A stretch of 64,000 nt of DNA from CAZMGV01 sp964565925 (GTDB lineage Bacteria > JAGRBM01 > JAHCIT01). Positions 17,837 through 25,200 of this stretch are shown in pieces (within the stretch, counting starts at the first letter, position 1; each line of letters begins with the position of its first letter). The position numbers were made by a program, and so were the translations under genes. Location of the stretch: NCBI GenBank assembly GCA_964565925.1, contig CAZMGV010000003.1, positions 124,001 through 188,000 on the forward strand. The letters run 5' to 3'. The notes below the pieces were generated by a model. That model was not told the origin of the DNA and did not search any database. It saw nothing but the letters and a program-made list of their open reading frames with translations.

Positions 17837-18964
17837 TTACCTCGCCTGATAACGCCGGTCGAGGTCCCCGGTAATGAGCAGATCGTCGCCGACCTGCTCG
17901 GTCTGAAGGTTCTTGAGCGGCAGCGCGCCCGTCAGCTTTTCCACCCCGGCGCCGCCCAGCACACCGGGCGCCGTGGCGCCGCCGATCAGCTTGGGCGCCA
18001 GAAACAGCGCGAACCGGTCCACGAGGCCCAGCTCCAAGAGACTCCAGGCGAGCGTCGGGCCGCCCTCCACCAGCACGCTCGTGACCCGTTCCAGCCCCAG
18101 GTACCGCCAGAAACGGGGCAGATCCACCTGCCCGCGCCGGTCGGTCATCTCGACAATCCGCGCACCGGCCGCTTCGAGCACGCGCTTTCTGGCGGTCGTG
18201 CCCCGGTCGGTGGTGGCAATGAACTTTTTCGCCGCCTTGCCCAGTATCAGTTTCGATTTCGGCGGGGTTCTGAGCCGCGAGTCGATCACGATGACTGACG
18301 GGTCGGGCCCGGTCGGTTTTTTCACGAACCGGACGTTCAGCGCCGGGTCGTCCGCCAGGACGGTCCCCGCCCCCACGCAGACGGCGTCGTAGATGTCCCG
18401 CCAGTAGTGGACCCGGGCGAGCGCCGGCTCGCCGGTGATGTATTTGCTGTCGCCGGTGCGGGTGGCGATCTTGCCGTCGAGCGATGCCGCCAGTTTCACC
18501 ACCGTGAACGGCGTGCCGGTGGCGGCCCAGGTCAGGAACACTTCGTTCATCCGGTCGGCTTCTCTGGACAGCACGCCGGTCGTCACCTGAATCCCCGCCG
18601 CTCGCAGGGTTTTGAGCGCGCCGTCCGCCTTGGGATGCGGATCGTCGGACGCGATCACGGCGCGTTTCACACCGGCCTTGATCAGCCCCGACGTGCAGGG
18701 CGGCACCTGGCCCTCCAGGTTGCACGGGGTGAGGGTCACGTAGACCGTCGCCCCCTTCGCCTTGGAACCGGCCAGTTTCAGGGCTTCGGCTTCGGCGTGC
18801 GGCAGGCCCGTCCCCTTGTGGTAACCCTCGGCGACGATCCGGCCGTTTTTCACGACCACCGACCCCACCAGCGGATTGGGGGACGTGCGGCCGCGCGCGA
18901 GTGTGGCGAGCTCGATCGCCCGTGCCATGAACTTCTCGTCTGCGCTTTTGGTGACCGCCGCCAT
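17837..18964 (-). CDS. ribD: bifunctional diaminohydroxyphosphoribosylaminopyrimidine deaminase / reductase
   Basis: 375 residues. The deaminase domain has zinc ligands in HAEAEAL and TPCNLEGQVPPC. The usual TLEPC is TLTPC here. The C-terminal RibD reductase domain has KLAASLDGKIAT and ITGEPAL and closes with the VEGGPTLAWSLLE block. It catalyses steps 2 and 3 of riboflavin synthesis. It is the first gene of ribD-ribE-ribBA-apaG. The start codon lies 30 bases from the divergent rnpB -35 element. I found no FMN riboswitch ahead of it. Confidence 0.94.
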   Translation of the reverse strand: MAAVTKSADEKFMARAIELATLARGRTSPNPLVGSVVVKNGRIVAEGYHKGTGLPHAEAEALKLAGSKAKGATVYVTLTPCNLEGQVPPCTSGLIKAGVKRAVIASDDPHPKADGALKTLRAAGIQVTTGVLSREADRMNEVFLTWAATGTPFTVVKLAASLDGKIATRTGDSKYITGEPALARVHYWRDIYDAVCVGAGTVLADDPALNVRFVKKPTGPDPSVIVIDSRLRTPPKSKLILGKAAKKFIATTDRGTTARKRVLEAAGARIVEMTDRRGQVDLPRFWRYLGLERVTSVLVEGGPTLAWSLLELGLVDRFALFLAPKLIGGATAPGVLGGAGVEKLTGALPLKNLQTEQVGDDLLITGDLDRRYQAR

Positions 18965-18994
18965 GCTCCCGGTGATTTAACTCCCCCGGCGGGT

Positions 18995-19023
18995 TTGCGC
19001 CACCCGCCCCGAAACCCTACAGT
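18995..19023 (+). promoter_or_regulatory. rnpB promoter (sigma70-type)
   Basis: TTGCGC (18995-19000) and TACAGT (19018-19023) are separated by 17 bases. The predicted start falls near 19030, exactly where the P1 helix of the RNase P RNA begins. Confidence 0.7.
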
Positions 19024-19029
19024 GCTTTT

Positions 19030-19418
19030 GCCCTGGAACGGTGGGCGGTCGCGTCAGGGACGGCACTTGTGCCGCGCCTGCCGAGGAACTTCCGGACTCC
19101 GTGGGACCAGACGCCGGCTAACGGCCGGGAGCCGCAAGGCTACGGAAAGTACAACAGAGAACAGTCCGCCGATGGCCCCGCAAGGGGATCAGGCAAGGGT
19201 GAAACGGTGCGGTAAGAGCGCACCCGGTACCGGAGCGATCCGGGCCGTGGCAAACCCCGTCTGGAGCAAGGTCAAATAGGTGCGCGAGTCAGGCGAGAGT
19301 CCCCGCCGTGCGCACGGGTAGATCGCTTGAGGGCGTGAGCAATCACGGCCCCAGATGGATGACCGCCGCCCCGCAAGGGGGACAGAATCCGGAGTACAGC
19401 CGTTCCAGGGCTATTTTT
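19030..19418 (+). ncRNA. rnpB: RNase P RNA component, bacterial type A
   Basis: Catalytic RNA that matures tRNA 5' ends. Conserved blocks occur in the right order: GAGGAACTTCCGGACTCC (19082-19099, CRI), ACAGAGAACAGTCCGCC region (19152-19170), GGGTGAAACGGTGCGGTAAGAGCGCACC (about 19196-19224), GGCAAACCCCGTCTGGAGCAAGG (about 19249-19271), and GATGACCGCC with ACAGAATCCGG near the 3' end. The ends are fixed by a perfect 12-bp P1 helix, GCCCTGGAACGG (19030-19041) with CCGTTCCAGGGC (19400-19411), followed by a T run to 19418. The 3' P1 strand and T run probably double as terminator. CRI reads GGAACTTCCGG where most bacteria have GGAAAGTCCGG. Confidence 0.95.
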
Positions 19419-19423
19419 GAGCG

Positions 19424-20308
19424 ATGATTTCAGGACTCCCTCACCCGGCCTTCGGCCACCCTCTCCTTCCACAGAGGGAAGCCGGTTGCGCCCTGCCATT
19501 CGTCCTGAGGAGCCTTGCGAAGCAAGGCGTCTCGAAGGATCGAACGGCGAAAACCGGCCCTTCGAGACGCGCTTCGCGCTCCTCAGGGCGAACGGTTTTC
19601 GGACTGCTTCTCACCAGTGTAATCATTTCGCTCCTCTCCTTCTGCGGCCAGAAGGCCAAGCCGTTCGACGCCATGGATTTCGAGCCCGAGGGCAGACCCT
19701 CGCCCCACAGCGGATATCTGATTCCGGCCGGCGAGATTCAGGCGGAAATACTGCTCAAGCCCGACTTCCAGCGGATCTGGCTGCTCGATGCGAACGGGAA
19801 AGAGATCACGACCGATCCCGCCGCCTGCCGCGGGCTGGTGATTCAGAGAGATCAGGAGGAGTTCTGGTTCGCCCGCGAAACCGGCGGGAGTTTCTGGGCG
19901 ACCGAGCTTCGCGACGCCCACGAGATGGGCCTTAAAGGGCGGCTCCTGCTGCGCGACTGCCCCGACGCCGTCACAGCGGGCGGCGCCGACACGGTGTTCA
20001 GGATCGATCAGGCCCGCGCCCAGTACGCCCGCCACGGCGGCCGTGTGTATGCCAACGCGGACTATTTAATAGAAGCCGTCCGCGAAGATTCCGTCGTGAA
20101 GTTCTATCTGTCGTCGCCCGAGAAACCGGCCATCGACGTGAACGAGACGACGTTCATCTTCCTCTACGACCGGGACGGCCACACGCTGCCGATCGCCCGC
20201 TCCACCGACGGAAGCTGTTTATACGCCCGCGTCCCGGCGCGCCCCGGACACGGCCGTCTGATGTTCCATATTTTCAACGAGGATCTGGACCTGCAGGTGG
20301 AGTGGTGA
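19424..20308 (+). CDS. putative lipoprotein with repeat-derived N-terminus; paralogue of the 34 kb lipoprotein
   Basis: 294-residue frame. A hydrophobic segment (about 57-72) ends in the lipobox-like LLSFC. After that comes a beta-rich domain that aligns by eye with the protein at 34074-34958: FQRIWLLDANG against DQRIYLMDTRG, GLKGRLLLRDCP against GLTGRLYFAQCP, RHGGRVY against SHGGKIF, and both end in VEW. The only ATG (19424) starts 6 bases after the rnpB T run and puts over 50 residues encoded by palindromic repeat DNA before the signal segment. The true start may be a non-standard codon nearer the signal. Function unknown. Confidence 0.65.
   Translation: MISGLPHPAFGHPLLPQREAGCALPFVLRSLAKQGVSKDRTAKTGPSRRASRSSGRTVFGLLLTSVIISLLSFCGQKAKPFDAMDFEPEGRPSPHSGYLIPAGEIQAEILLKPDFQRIWLLDANGKEITTDPAACRGLVIQRDQEEFWFARETGGSFWATELRDAHEMGLKGRLLLRDCPDAVTAGGADTVFRIDQARAQYARHGGRVYANADYLIEAVREDSVVKFYLSSPEKPAIDVNETTFIFLYDRDGHTLPIARSTDGSCLYARVPARPGHGRLMFHIFNEDLDLQVEW
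19499..19592. repeat. nested palindromic repeat at the 5' end of the lipoprotein gene
   Basis: TTCGTCCTGAGGAGC (19499-19513) is inverted, with one mismatch, at 19578-19592. Inside it GCGTCTCGAAGG (19527-19538) is perfectly inverted at 19559-19570. The whole would fold into one long hairpin. It is in frame with the lipoprotein and encodes the Arg/Ser-rich stretch ahead of its signal segment. A second short hairpin motif, CCGGCCTTCGGCC, lies just upstream. Confidence 0.8.
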
Positions 20309-20312
20309 GCGC

Positions 20313-21146
20313 TTAATTGACCGCTCGCCTTACCCTTTCAAATCTATTCTTAACGTCTGAATCGGTAATTTTCAGCTCGGTTTGGCCCATAAATTTCTTA
20401 CCGATTTTTTCAACCAAGAACGACATCGCCAAGAACCCTGCAAATAGCGGGAATTCGCTATGATCGAAATGCATCCGAAACATTACTTCCATGCTGAGAA
20501 ATTTAGTGCTCATTGGACCAGCATGAGTATCGCTCGATAACGATGAATAGATAAAACGAGCCGTATCGCTCTTCATCCCGAGCTTATGAATCAAATGGGT
20601 ATAGTGCAGTCCCGACATCCAGTCGCCATTCCGAAGTAGTTTCTGCTGCACTCGGTCTGAAAGTTCAGCAAACTCCTTCTTCAGCTCTATGGCTTCAACG
20701 AATTTATTAATCCTCGATTCCATATCACCCAATATCAGTCGATCTTTTTCACTTTGCTTTTCTGGTGCGAAAAATCGTTCGATAGCGATTTCATGTTTGA
20801 GCAGAGCATATTCGCGACAAAGAATTCGAAATAATTGAACGTCTTTGCCAACTGAGTCTTGATCTAAATATAAAAAATTTAGAATGCTGACGGTTTCTAA
20901 AGCGGCACGCGCAACAACATTTGCCGAGGAACTGTCGATAAATGAAAACGGTAAAAGCGTTGTTTCGTCGCCATTAAAGATTCTGGCTCCGTCAGACAAT
21001 TGCGAAACTGATGCACAATGCCGAAAAGTTTTTTCAGCTAAAACAAAAAATGCCGAAAGTTCTTTGCCCTTACAATGGATCGAGATCTGATCAAGATGTG
21101 ATCGGGCAACGATTAGTGCTCGTCGATACGCTTCCTTGCTAACCAT
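20313..21146 (-). CDS. AT-rich orphan protein, function unknown
   Basis: 277 residues, mostly helical, no signal peptide. A segment near residue 80 (RAALETVSILNFLY) and the block YSSLSSDTHAGPM near residue 205 vaguely recall DUF5677-type proteins. I would not assign it. Base composition is sharply different from neighbours: 20821-20880 has 16 G/C in 60, against 39 in 60 at 21241-21300 inside mog. Codon use is also unlike the rest of the window (many TTT, AAA, ATT). It ends 4 bases from the convergent lipoprotein stop and lies 24 bases upstream of the mog stop. Recent transfer is likely. Confidence 0.8.
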   Translation of the reverse strand: MVSKEAYRRALIVARSHLDQISIHCKGKELSAFFVLAEKTFRHCASVSQLSDGARIFNGDETTLLPFSFIDSSSANVVARAALETVSILNFLYLDQDSVGKDVQLFRILCREYALLKHEIAIERFFAPEKQSEKDRLILGDMESRINKFVEAIELKKEFAELSDRVQQKLLRNGDWMSGLHYTHLIHKLGMKSDTARFIYSSLSSDTHAGPMSTKFLSMEVMFRMHFDHSEFPLFAGFLAMSFLVEKIGKKFMGQTELKITDSDVKNRFERVRRAVN

Positions 21147-21170
21147 AAATCTGGACGTCCCTCGCCTTTA

Positions 21171-21731
21171 CTACGCCCCCTTCGGCCTGAACGCTTTCAC
21201 GACCTCTTCGTTGGTCTCGAGATACGGCCCGTCGATCAGATCTATGCAGTAGGGGACCGCCGGGAAGACGGCGTCCAGGCACTCGCGGATCGACTTGGGT
21301 TTGCCGGGCAGGTTGATAATGAGCGCGCTGCCCCGGCTCCCGGCGATCTGGCGCGACAAAATGGCCGTCGGGACGAACTTGAGCGACACCGCCCGCATCT
21401 GTTCGCCGAAACCGTCGTAGATCTTGTCGCAGACAGCTTCGGTCGCCTCGGGCGTGACGTCGCGTTTGGACGGTCCCGTGCCGCCCGTCGTGCAGATCAG
21501 GCAACAGCCTTCGTGGTCCGCCAGATCGATCAGCGTCCTCTCGATAATGGGCTGCTCGTCGGGGATCAGGCGGTAGACCTCCTCCCACGGGCTTTTGAGA
21601 TACGCCTTCAGCGAGTCCCTTATGCCGGGGCCCGAGAGGTCCTGATAGACGCCGGTCGAAGCGCGGTCGGAGATGGTGACGATGCCGATGCGGATCCGGC
21701 GGGTTCTGGGGTCTGAGGTGGGGTTGGGCAT
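21171..21731 (-). CDS. mog: molybdopterin adenylyltransferase
   Basis: 186 residues. TTGGTGPSKRDVTPEAT and LPGKPKSIRE are the MPT- and nucleotide-binding signatures. GFGEQMR, FVPTAILSRQ and VPYCIDLIDGPYLET match E. coli MogA closely, which favours Mog over MoaB. It adenylylates molybdopterin before molybdenum insertion. The ATG at 21731 gives the family length. The frame runs on upstream through repeat DNA, which I exclude. No other moa or mod gene is in the window. Confidence 0.93.
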   Translation of the reverse strand: MPNPTSDPRTRRIRIGIVTISDRASTGVYQDLSGPGIRDSLKAYLKSPWEEVYRLIPDEQPIIERTLIDLADHEGCCLICTTGGTGPSKRDVTPEATEAVCDKIYDGFGEQMRAVSLKFVPTAILSRQIAGSRGSALIINLPGKPKSIRECLDAVFPAVPYCIDLIDGPYLETNEEVVKAFRPKGA

Positions 21732-21781
21732 GGGAGAATAGTTACCGCCATCCCTGCTCGCGGCAACCCGGAAATAAATGG

Positions 21782-21870
21782 TGTCACCCCGAGCGCAGTC
21801 GAGGGGTCTCCTGTTTCTTCCTGAGAGGAGATCCCTCCGCGCCGTCCTTCGGACTCCGGCCGGGATGACA
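21782..21870. repeat. TGTCA...TGACA inverted-repeat element, copy 1
   Basis: 89-base element between mog and the binding-protein gene. Ends TGTCACCCCG / CGGGATGACA are inverted with one mismatch, and inner arms GGGGTCTCCT / AGGAGATCCC likewise. It shares TGTCACCCCGA and GAGGGGTCTCCTG exactly with the copy at 23707-23783. Confidence 0.8.
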
Positions 21871-21899
21871 ATTTTCCCTGCTGACGATCCGCCACCGGG

Positions 21900-22739
21900 A
21901 TGGTTATGCTGCTCCTGATGGAAACCGTCACCGACGCCGCGGGGGTCACCCACGAGTTCACGCAGCCGCCCCGGCGGATCGTGAGCCTCGTGCCGAGCCT
22001 GACGGAGACGGTGGCGGATCTGGGCTGCGCGGACCGGCTCGTCGGGATCACGAAGTTCTGCAAGCACCCTGAAAGCGTCGCCAATTCAGTCGAACACATC
22101 GGTGGCACCAAGAACCCGGACATCGCGCGGATCGTCCAGCTCAAGCCCGACCTCGTGCTCGCGAACGACGAGGAGAACCGGCTCGAAGATTACGAGGCGC
22201 TGAAAAGCGCCGGGCTCCGGGTGTTCGTCACCGCCCCCAAGACGTTCACCGACGGCGTCACGCTGCTGCGCCAGACCGGGCGGATCCTGGGGAAGATCGC
22301 CGAGGCGGACCGCATCGCCACCGAGATCGAGCGGCGGCTGGTGACTATCGAAAAGGAAAAACCCGGCCGGGATCTGCGCCTCTTTTATCCCGTCTGGAAC
22401 CACCCGCTGATGACGATCAATGGCGACACCTTCATCCACGACGTGCTGACGATGTACGGCTTCGTGAACCCGTTTGCTGCCAAGCGCGACCGCTACCCGG
22501 TCGTGACGGAAGAAGAACTGGAAAAAGAGGTGCCTCAGATCATCCTGCTGCCGGACGAGCCGTTCGAGTTCAGGCAGGAGCACCGGGCGGAGTGGCTGAT
22601 GAAGAGCCAGTATCCGGCCTCGAGACGGATGCAGGTTTATCTGGTGGACGGATCGTATTTCTGCTGGTACGGTTCCAGACAGCTGAAGGCGCTCGACTAT
22701 CTCGACCGCATGTTCGGCGTGCCGGTATATCGCTCCTGA
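21900..22739 (+). CDS. metal-chelate/cobalamin-type substrate-binding protein without signal peptide
   Basis: 279 residues with the helical-backbone fold of BtuF/FhuD-type binding proteins. It has PRRIVSLVPSLTETV at the start of lobe 1, then GGTKNPDIARIVQLKPDLVLAN, and lobe 2 ends with YFCWYGSRQLKALDYLDRMF. These proteins bind corrinoids or siderophores outside the membrane, but this one starts directly at the mature domain. Both available starts (ATG 21900 and ATG 21918) leave no signal peptide. It may act in the cytoplasm, or its signal may have been lost. No permease or ATPase gene is adjacent. Confidence 0.78.
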   Translation: MVMLLLMETVTDAAGVTHEFTQPPRRIVSLVPSLTETVADLGCADRLVGITKFCKHPESVANSVEHIGGTKNPDIARIVQLKPDLVLANDEENRLEDYEALKSAGLRVFVTAPKTFTDGVTLLRQTGRILGKIAEADRIATEIERRLVTIEKEKPGRDLRLFYPVWNHPLMTINGDTFIHDVLTMYGFVNPFAAKRDRYPVVTEEELEKEVPQIILLPDEPFEFRQEHRAEWLMKSQYPASRRMQVYLVDGSYFCWYGSRQLKALDYLDRMFGVPVYRS

Positions 22740-22770
22740 CCGGCATATCGCTTCTGAAAGGACCTGCCCC

Positions 22771-23682
22771 GTGAAACGGACCCTGCTGCTCGCCGCAGCC
22801 GCTTTCCTTATCGCCCGGACGACCCCCGCCTCCGCACAGGAGGTGAACGTCTCACGCGCCGAGAAGTGCCAGCCGGCGACGCCCGGCAAAAAACAGTGCG
22901 CGACCGTGTCGTCCCGTATCGACTGCGCCGCCAGGCGGTTCTCGGAGGCGCACTCGCCGGGCCCGTCGATGACCCTCTCGGAAGCCGTCGCCAAACAGTA
23001 CGAAGACCGCTGGAAGATCGGCCAGATGAACATTCCGAAGGAGTGCGAGCCGTTCACCGTCGAGGAGATGTCGGAGGGTATCATCGCCGTGTTCGTGGAC
23101 ACGGCGAAGCTGGGCACCGACGGCTACGTGGCCGACATTCCGATGCTCCCGGCGCCGGCACCGGCACCCGAACCGATTAAGGTGGCCCCGCCCGTCTCCG
23201 TCACACCGGTCATGGGCCCCGAGGGCCCCGCCTCGCACAAGCCGCTGGGTGAGCAGCTGGAAGCGGCCGAAGGGATCATGCTGAAGCCGGGAGACATCAC
23301 CCGTCTCAAACAGACCGCCGAGATCGCCGTGCGCGACGGCCAGCCGGTCTGGCGCATCACCGACCGGGCGGTGCTGTCGTCCATCCTTCCGTTCGACGGC
23401 GTGGCGCACACGGTCTGGGCAGAGGTGAACACCGGGCTAGTCCCCCACGACCGGATGGTGGCGGAACTGACCCGCGGCGGGGTCGTCGTCGCCCGCTGGT
23501 CCATGGCGAAAGTCTACGTGGACGGCACGGCGTGGTTCCGGCTGGACCGGGAACTGCCCGCCGGCACCAGGGAAATGGTGTTCGAGCCCAAAGACCTGCT
23601 TACGATCGAACTCAGGAACGCCGCCGAACTGCCGACCAAGCAGTTCGACCTGCTCAAGGTGAAACTGGTACGAGCGAAATAA
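22771..23682 (+). CDS. secreted protein of unknown function
   Basis: 303 residues with a clear signal peptide (residues 1-22, cleavage after ASA). A Cys-containing N-terminal region is followed by a Pro/Ala linker near residue 130 (LPAPAPAPEP), then a C-terminal beta-rich domain of about 150 residues with HTVWAEVNTGLVPHD and GTAWFRLDRELPAG. The latter loosely resembles DUF2914-type domains, but not enough to assign. The gene lies 31 bases after the binding protein and is followed by an inverted-repeat element. Confidence 0.75.
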   Translation: MKRTLLLAAAAFLIARTTPASAQEVNVSRAEKCQPATPGKKQCATVSSRIDCAARRFSEAHSPGPSMTLSEAVAKQYEDRWKIGQMNIPKECEPFTVEEMSEGIIAVFVDTAKLGTDGYVADIPMLPAPAPAPEPIKVAPPVSVTPVMGPEGPASHKPLGEQLEAAEGIMLKPGDITRLKQTAEIAVRDGQPVWRITDRAVLSSILPFDGVAHTVWAEVNTGLVPHDRMVAELTRGGVVVARWSMAKVYVDGTAWFRLDRELPAGTREMVFEPKDLLTIELRNAAELPTKQFDLLKVKLVRAK

Positions 23683-23706
23683 GGGTGCTGCCGGCGTCCG
23701 CCGCCC

Positions 23707-23783
23707 TGTCACCCCGACCGGAGCACGGAGTGCGGAGCGGAGGGGTCTCCTGAAGAGATGCCTCGGCTGTGCTCGGCATGACA
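23707..23783. repeat. TGTCA...TGACA inverted-repeat element, copy 2
   Basis: 77-base element between convergent genes. It begins TGTCACCCCGA, contains GAGGGGTCTCCTG, and ends GCATGACA. These blocks are identical to copy 1 at 21782-21870, while the centre differs. Confidence 0.78.
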
Positions 23784-23814
23784 CAAGCGCAATATGAACG
23801 AATCGCCGGGGGAG

Positions 23815-24501
23815 TTACCCCCGCGTGCGGTGCGTCTTCACGAGCGGCCAGCCCTTGCGTCTGGCCTCGTCGATCAGGTCGCCGCGGGCGTTGATGCACA
23901 CCTGGTAGCCGACTTCGCGGAACACGGCTGCGTCCGCCGGCGAGTCGCCAAAGTAGGCCGCCTGCTGCGGGGTAAGGCCCATTTCGGCGCAGATCTTCTG
24001 GATGATTTCGTATTTGCCCTTGCCGTGCGGCACGGGGCGGATGGGCATGTCGGTCAGGCGGCCGTGCGAATCGACCTCCATCTCGACGCCCACGGCGCGG
24101 GTGGCGCCGACGGCTTCGGCAATGACCTCGACCGCCGGCTGGGGCGGCGTCCCCATGATGACGACCGGCACGCCGCGCTCGCGGTATTTGCGAAGCGCCG
24201 TCTCCGTCTCGACATAGATCTTGTCCATGCAGTGTTTGCGGGTGCCGTCCCGCACGCGGGCGTACCCCGACACCTTGTCTTCGCCCTTGAAGAGCGAACT
24301 GGACGCCTGGATAAAGTCGTCCATCTGGGCGCGGCCGGCCAGGTATTTCGCCATGGTGGCCGAGAGCAGCGCGACGGCTTTCAGGGCCTTGAGTCCGCTC
24401 ACCAGATGGCGGGCCAGGTCGATCCCCAGCGTGCCGCCGTAGAGGGTGTTATCCAGGTCGCAGAACACGATTTTCGCTTCGGGGTAGTCCGGTATCTGCA
24501 T
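23815..24501 (-). CDS. HAD-superfamily hydrolase (SerB-like, HAD-IB)
   Basis: 228 residues from ATG 24501. An ATG 9 codons earlier is possible. HAD motif I is FCDLDNTLYGG, motif II is in VIMGTPP, the motif III Lys is in HGKGKYEII, and motif IV is YFGDSPADAAVF. A helical cap between motifs I and II is typical of subclass IB phosphatases acting on phosphoserine or similar small phosphates. Motif II has Thr after Gly where SerB has Ser, which is acceptable. It is divergent from the Cys-cluster gene. Confidence 0.85.
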   Translation of the reverse strand: MQIPDYPEAKIVFCDLDNTLYGGTLGIDLARHLVSGLKALKAVALLSATMAKYLAGRAQMDDFIQASSSLFKGEDKVSGYARVRDGTRKHCMDKIYVETETALRKYRERGVPVVIMGTPPQPAVEVIAEAVGATRAVGVEMEVDSHGRLTDMPIRPVPHGKGKYEIIQKICAEMGLTPQQAAYFGDSPADAAVFREVGYQVCINARGDLIDEARRKGWPLVKTHRTRG

Positions 24502-24519
24502 GGCGCGGGAGCCTAGCAC

Positions 24520-25200
24520 ATGGTTCAAATCTGTGGAGGCGTGGACTACCCAGCCGCCGCTCCCCGTGCCAGATTGCCGCCCGTGGATCCGAGATCGTCA
24601 AAGCTCGAGAAAATGGCCGCCGCGGGCACCGCCCGGGAGATCGCTCCCGGCGAAAAGGTGCCGTTCGAATGCCGGGGCTGCGGTGGCTGCTGCTGGAACG
24701 TGGAAGTGCCGCTCACGGACGCGGACCTCTCTCGCCTCTCCAAAGCGGTGGACCTCGCCCCCGCCGCCTTCATGAAAGCCTACGGCGAATTTTCCTTCGG
24801 CACCGGCTTCCTCCCGATGGCAAAGATAAGGCTGACTCCCGAGAAGCACTGCCCGTTCCTTAAAGCCAACGGCCACTGCGCCGTCCACGCGGACCGCCCG
24901 CTGGCCTGCCGCCTGTTTCCGTTCGCCCGGATCGTGAACGAGAAAGGCGAAGAACGCTGGTTCAAGTTCTCCGAAAACATCCACTCGGGCTGCCCGGCAG
25001 GGCCGGACACGAAACGCCGCACCGTGCCGGAATATCTGGAGGGCGAAGGCGCTCCGGAGCTGATCCGCGCCGAAGCCCGGTTCATCGAGAAGTGCCGCGA
25101 GCTGCTGGCCGCCTCAGGGCCGTTCGATCTCTTTCAGACGCTGATGAGCTACCGTGAGCGGGTGAAAACCCTCTATGGCGAGGTCTGGTCGGCCGAATGA
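24520..25200 (+). CDS. YkgJ-type cysteine-cluster protein
   Basis: 226 residues. CRGCGGCCWN near residue 50 is the CxxCxxCC cluster of this family. Further Cys residues are in KHCPFLKANGHC, ADRPLACRLFPF and SGCPAGP, giving the usual set proposed to bind zinc or an iron-sulphur cluster. No signal peptide. The start could be ATG 24520 or ATG 24613, since the first 30 residues are Pro/Ala-rich and not conserved in type. It overlaps the next gene by 4 bases (ATGA), so the two are translationally coupled. Confidence 0.85.
   Translation: MVQICGGVDYPAAAPRARLPPVDPRSSKLEKMAAAGTAREIAPGEKVPFECRGCGGCCWNVEVPLTDADLSRLSKAVDLAPAAFMKAYGEFSFGTGFLPMAKIRLTPEKHCPFLKANGHCAVHADRPLACRLFPFARIVNEKGEERWFKFSENIHSGCPAGPDTKRRTVPEYLEGEGAPELIRAEARFIEKCRELLAASGPFDLFQTLMSYRERVKTLYGEVWSAE

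Noticed and set aside
19030..19411. Cobalamin or FMN riboswitch considered for the structured region next to ribD
   Set aside because: Conserved blocks and the 12-bp P1 helix identify RNase P RNA on the plus strand, and the FMN aptamer consensus is absent.
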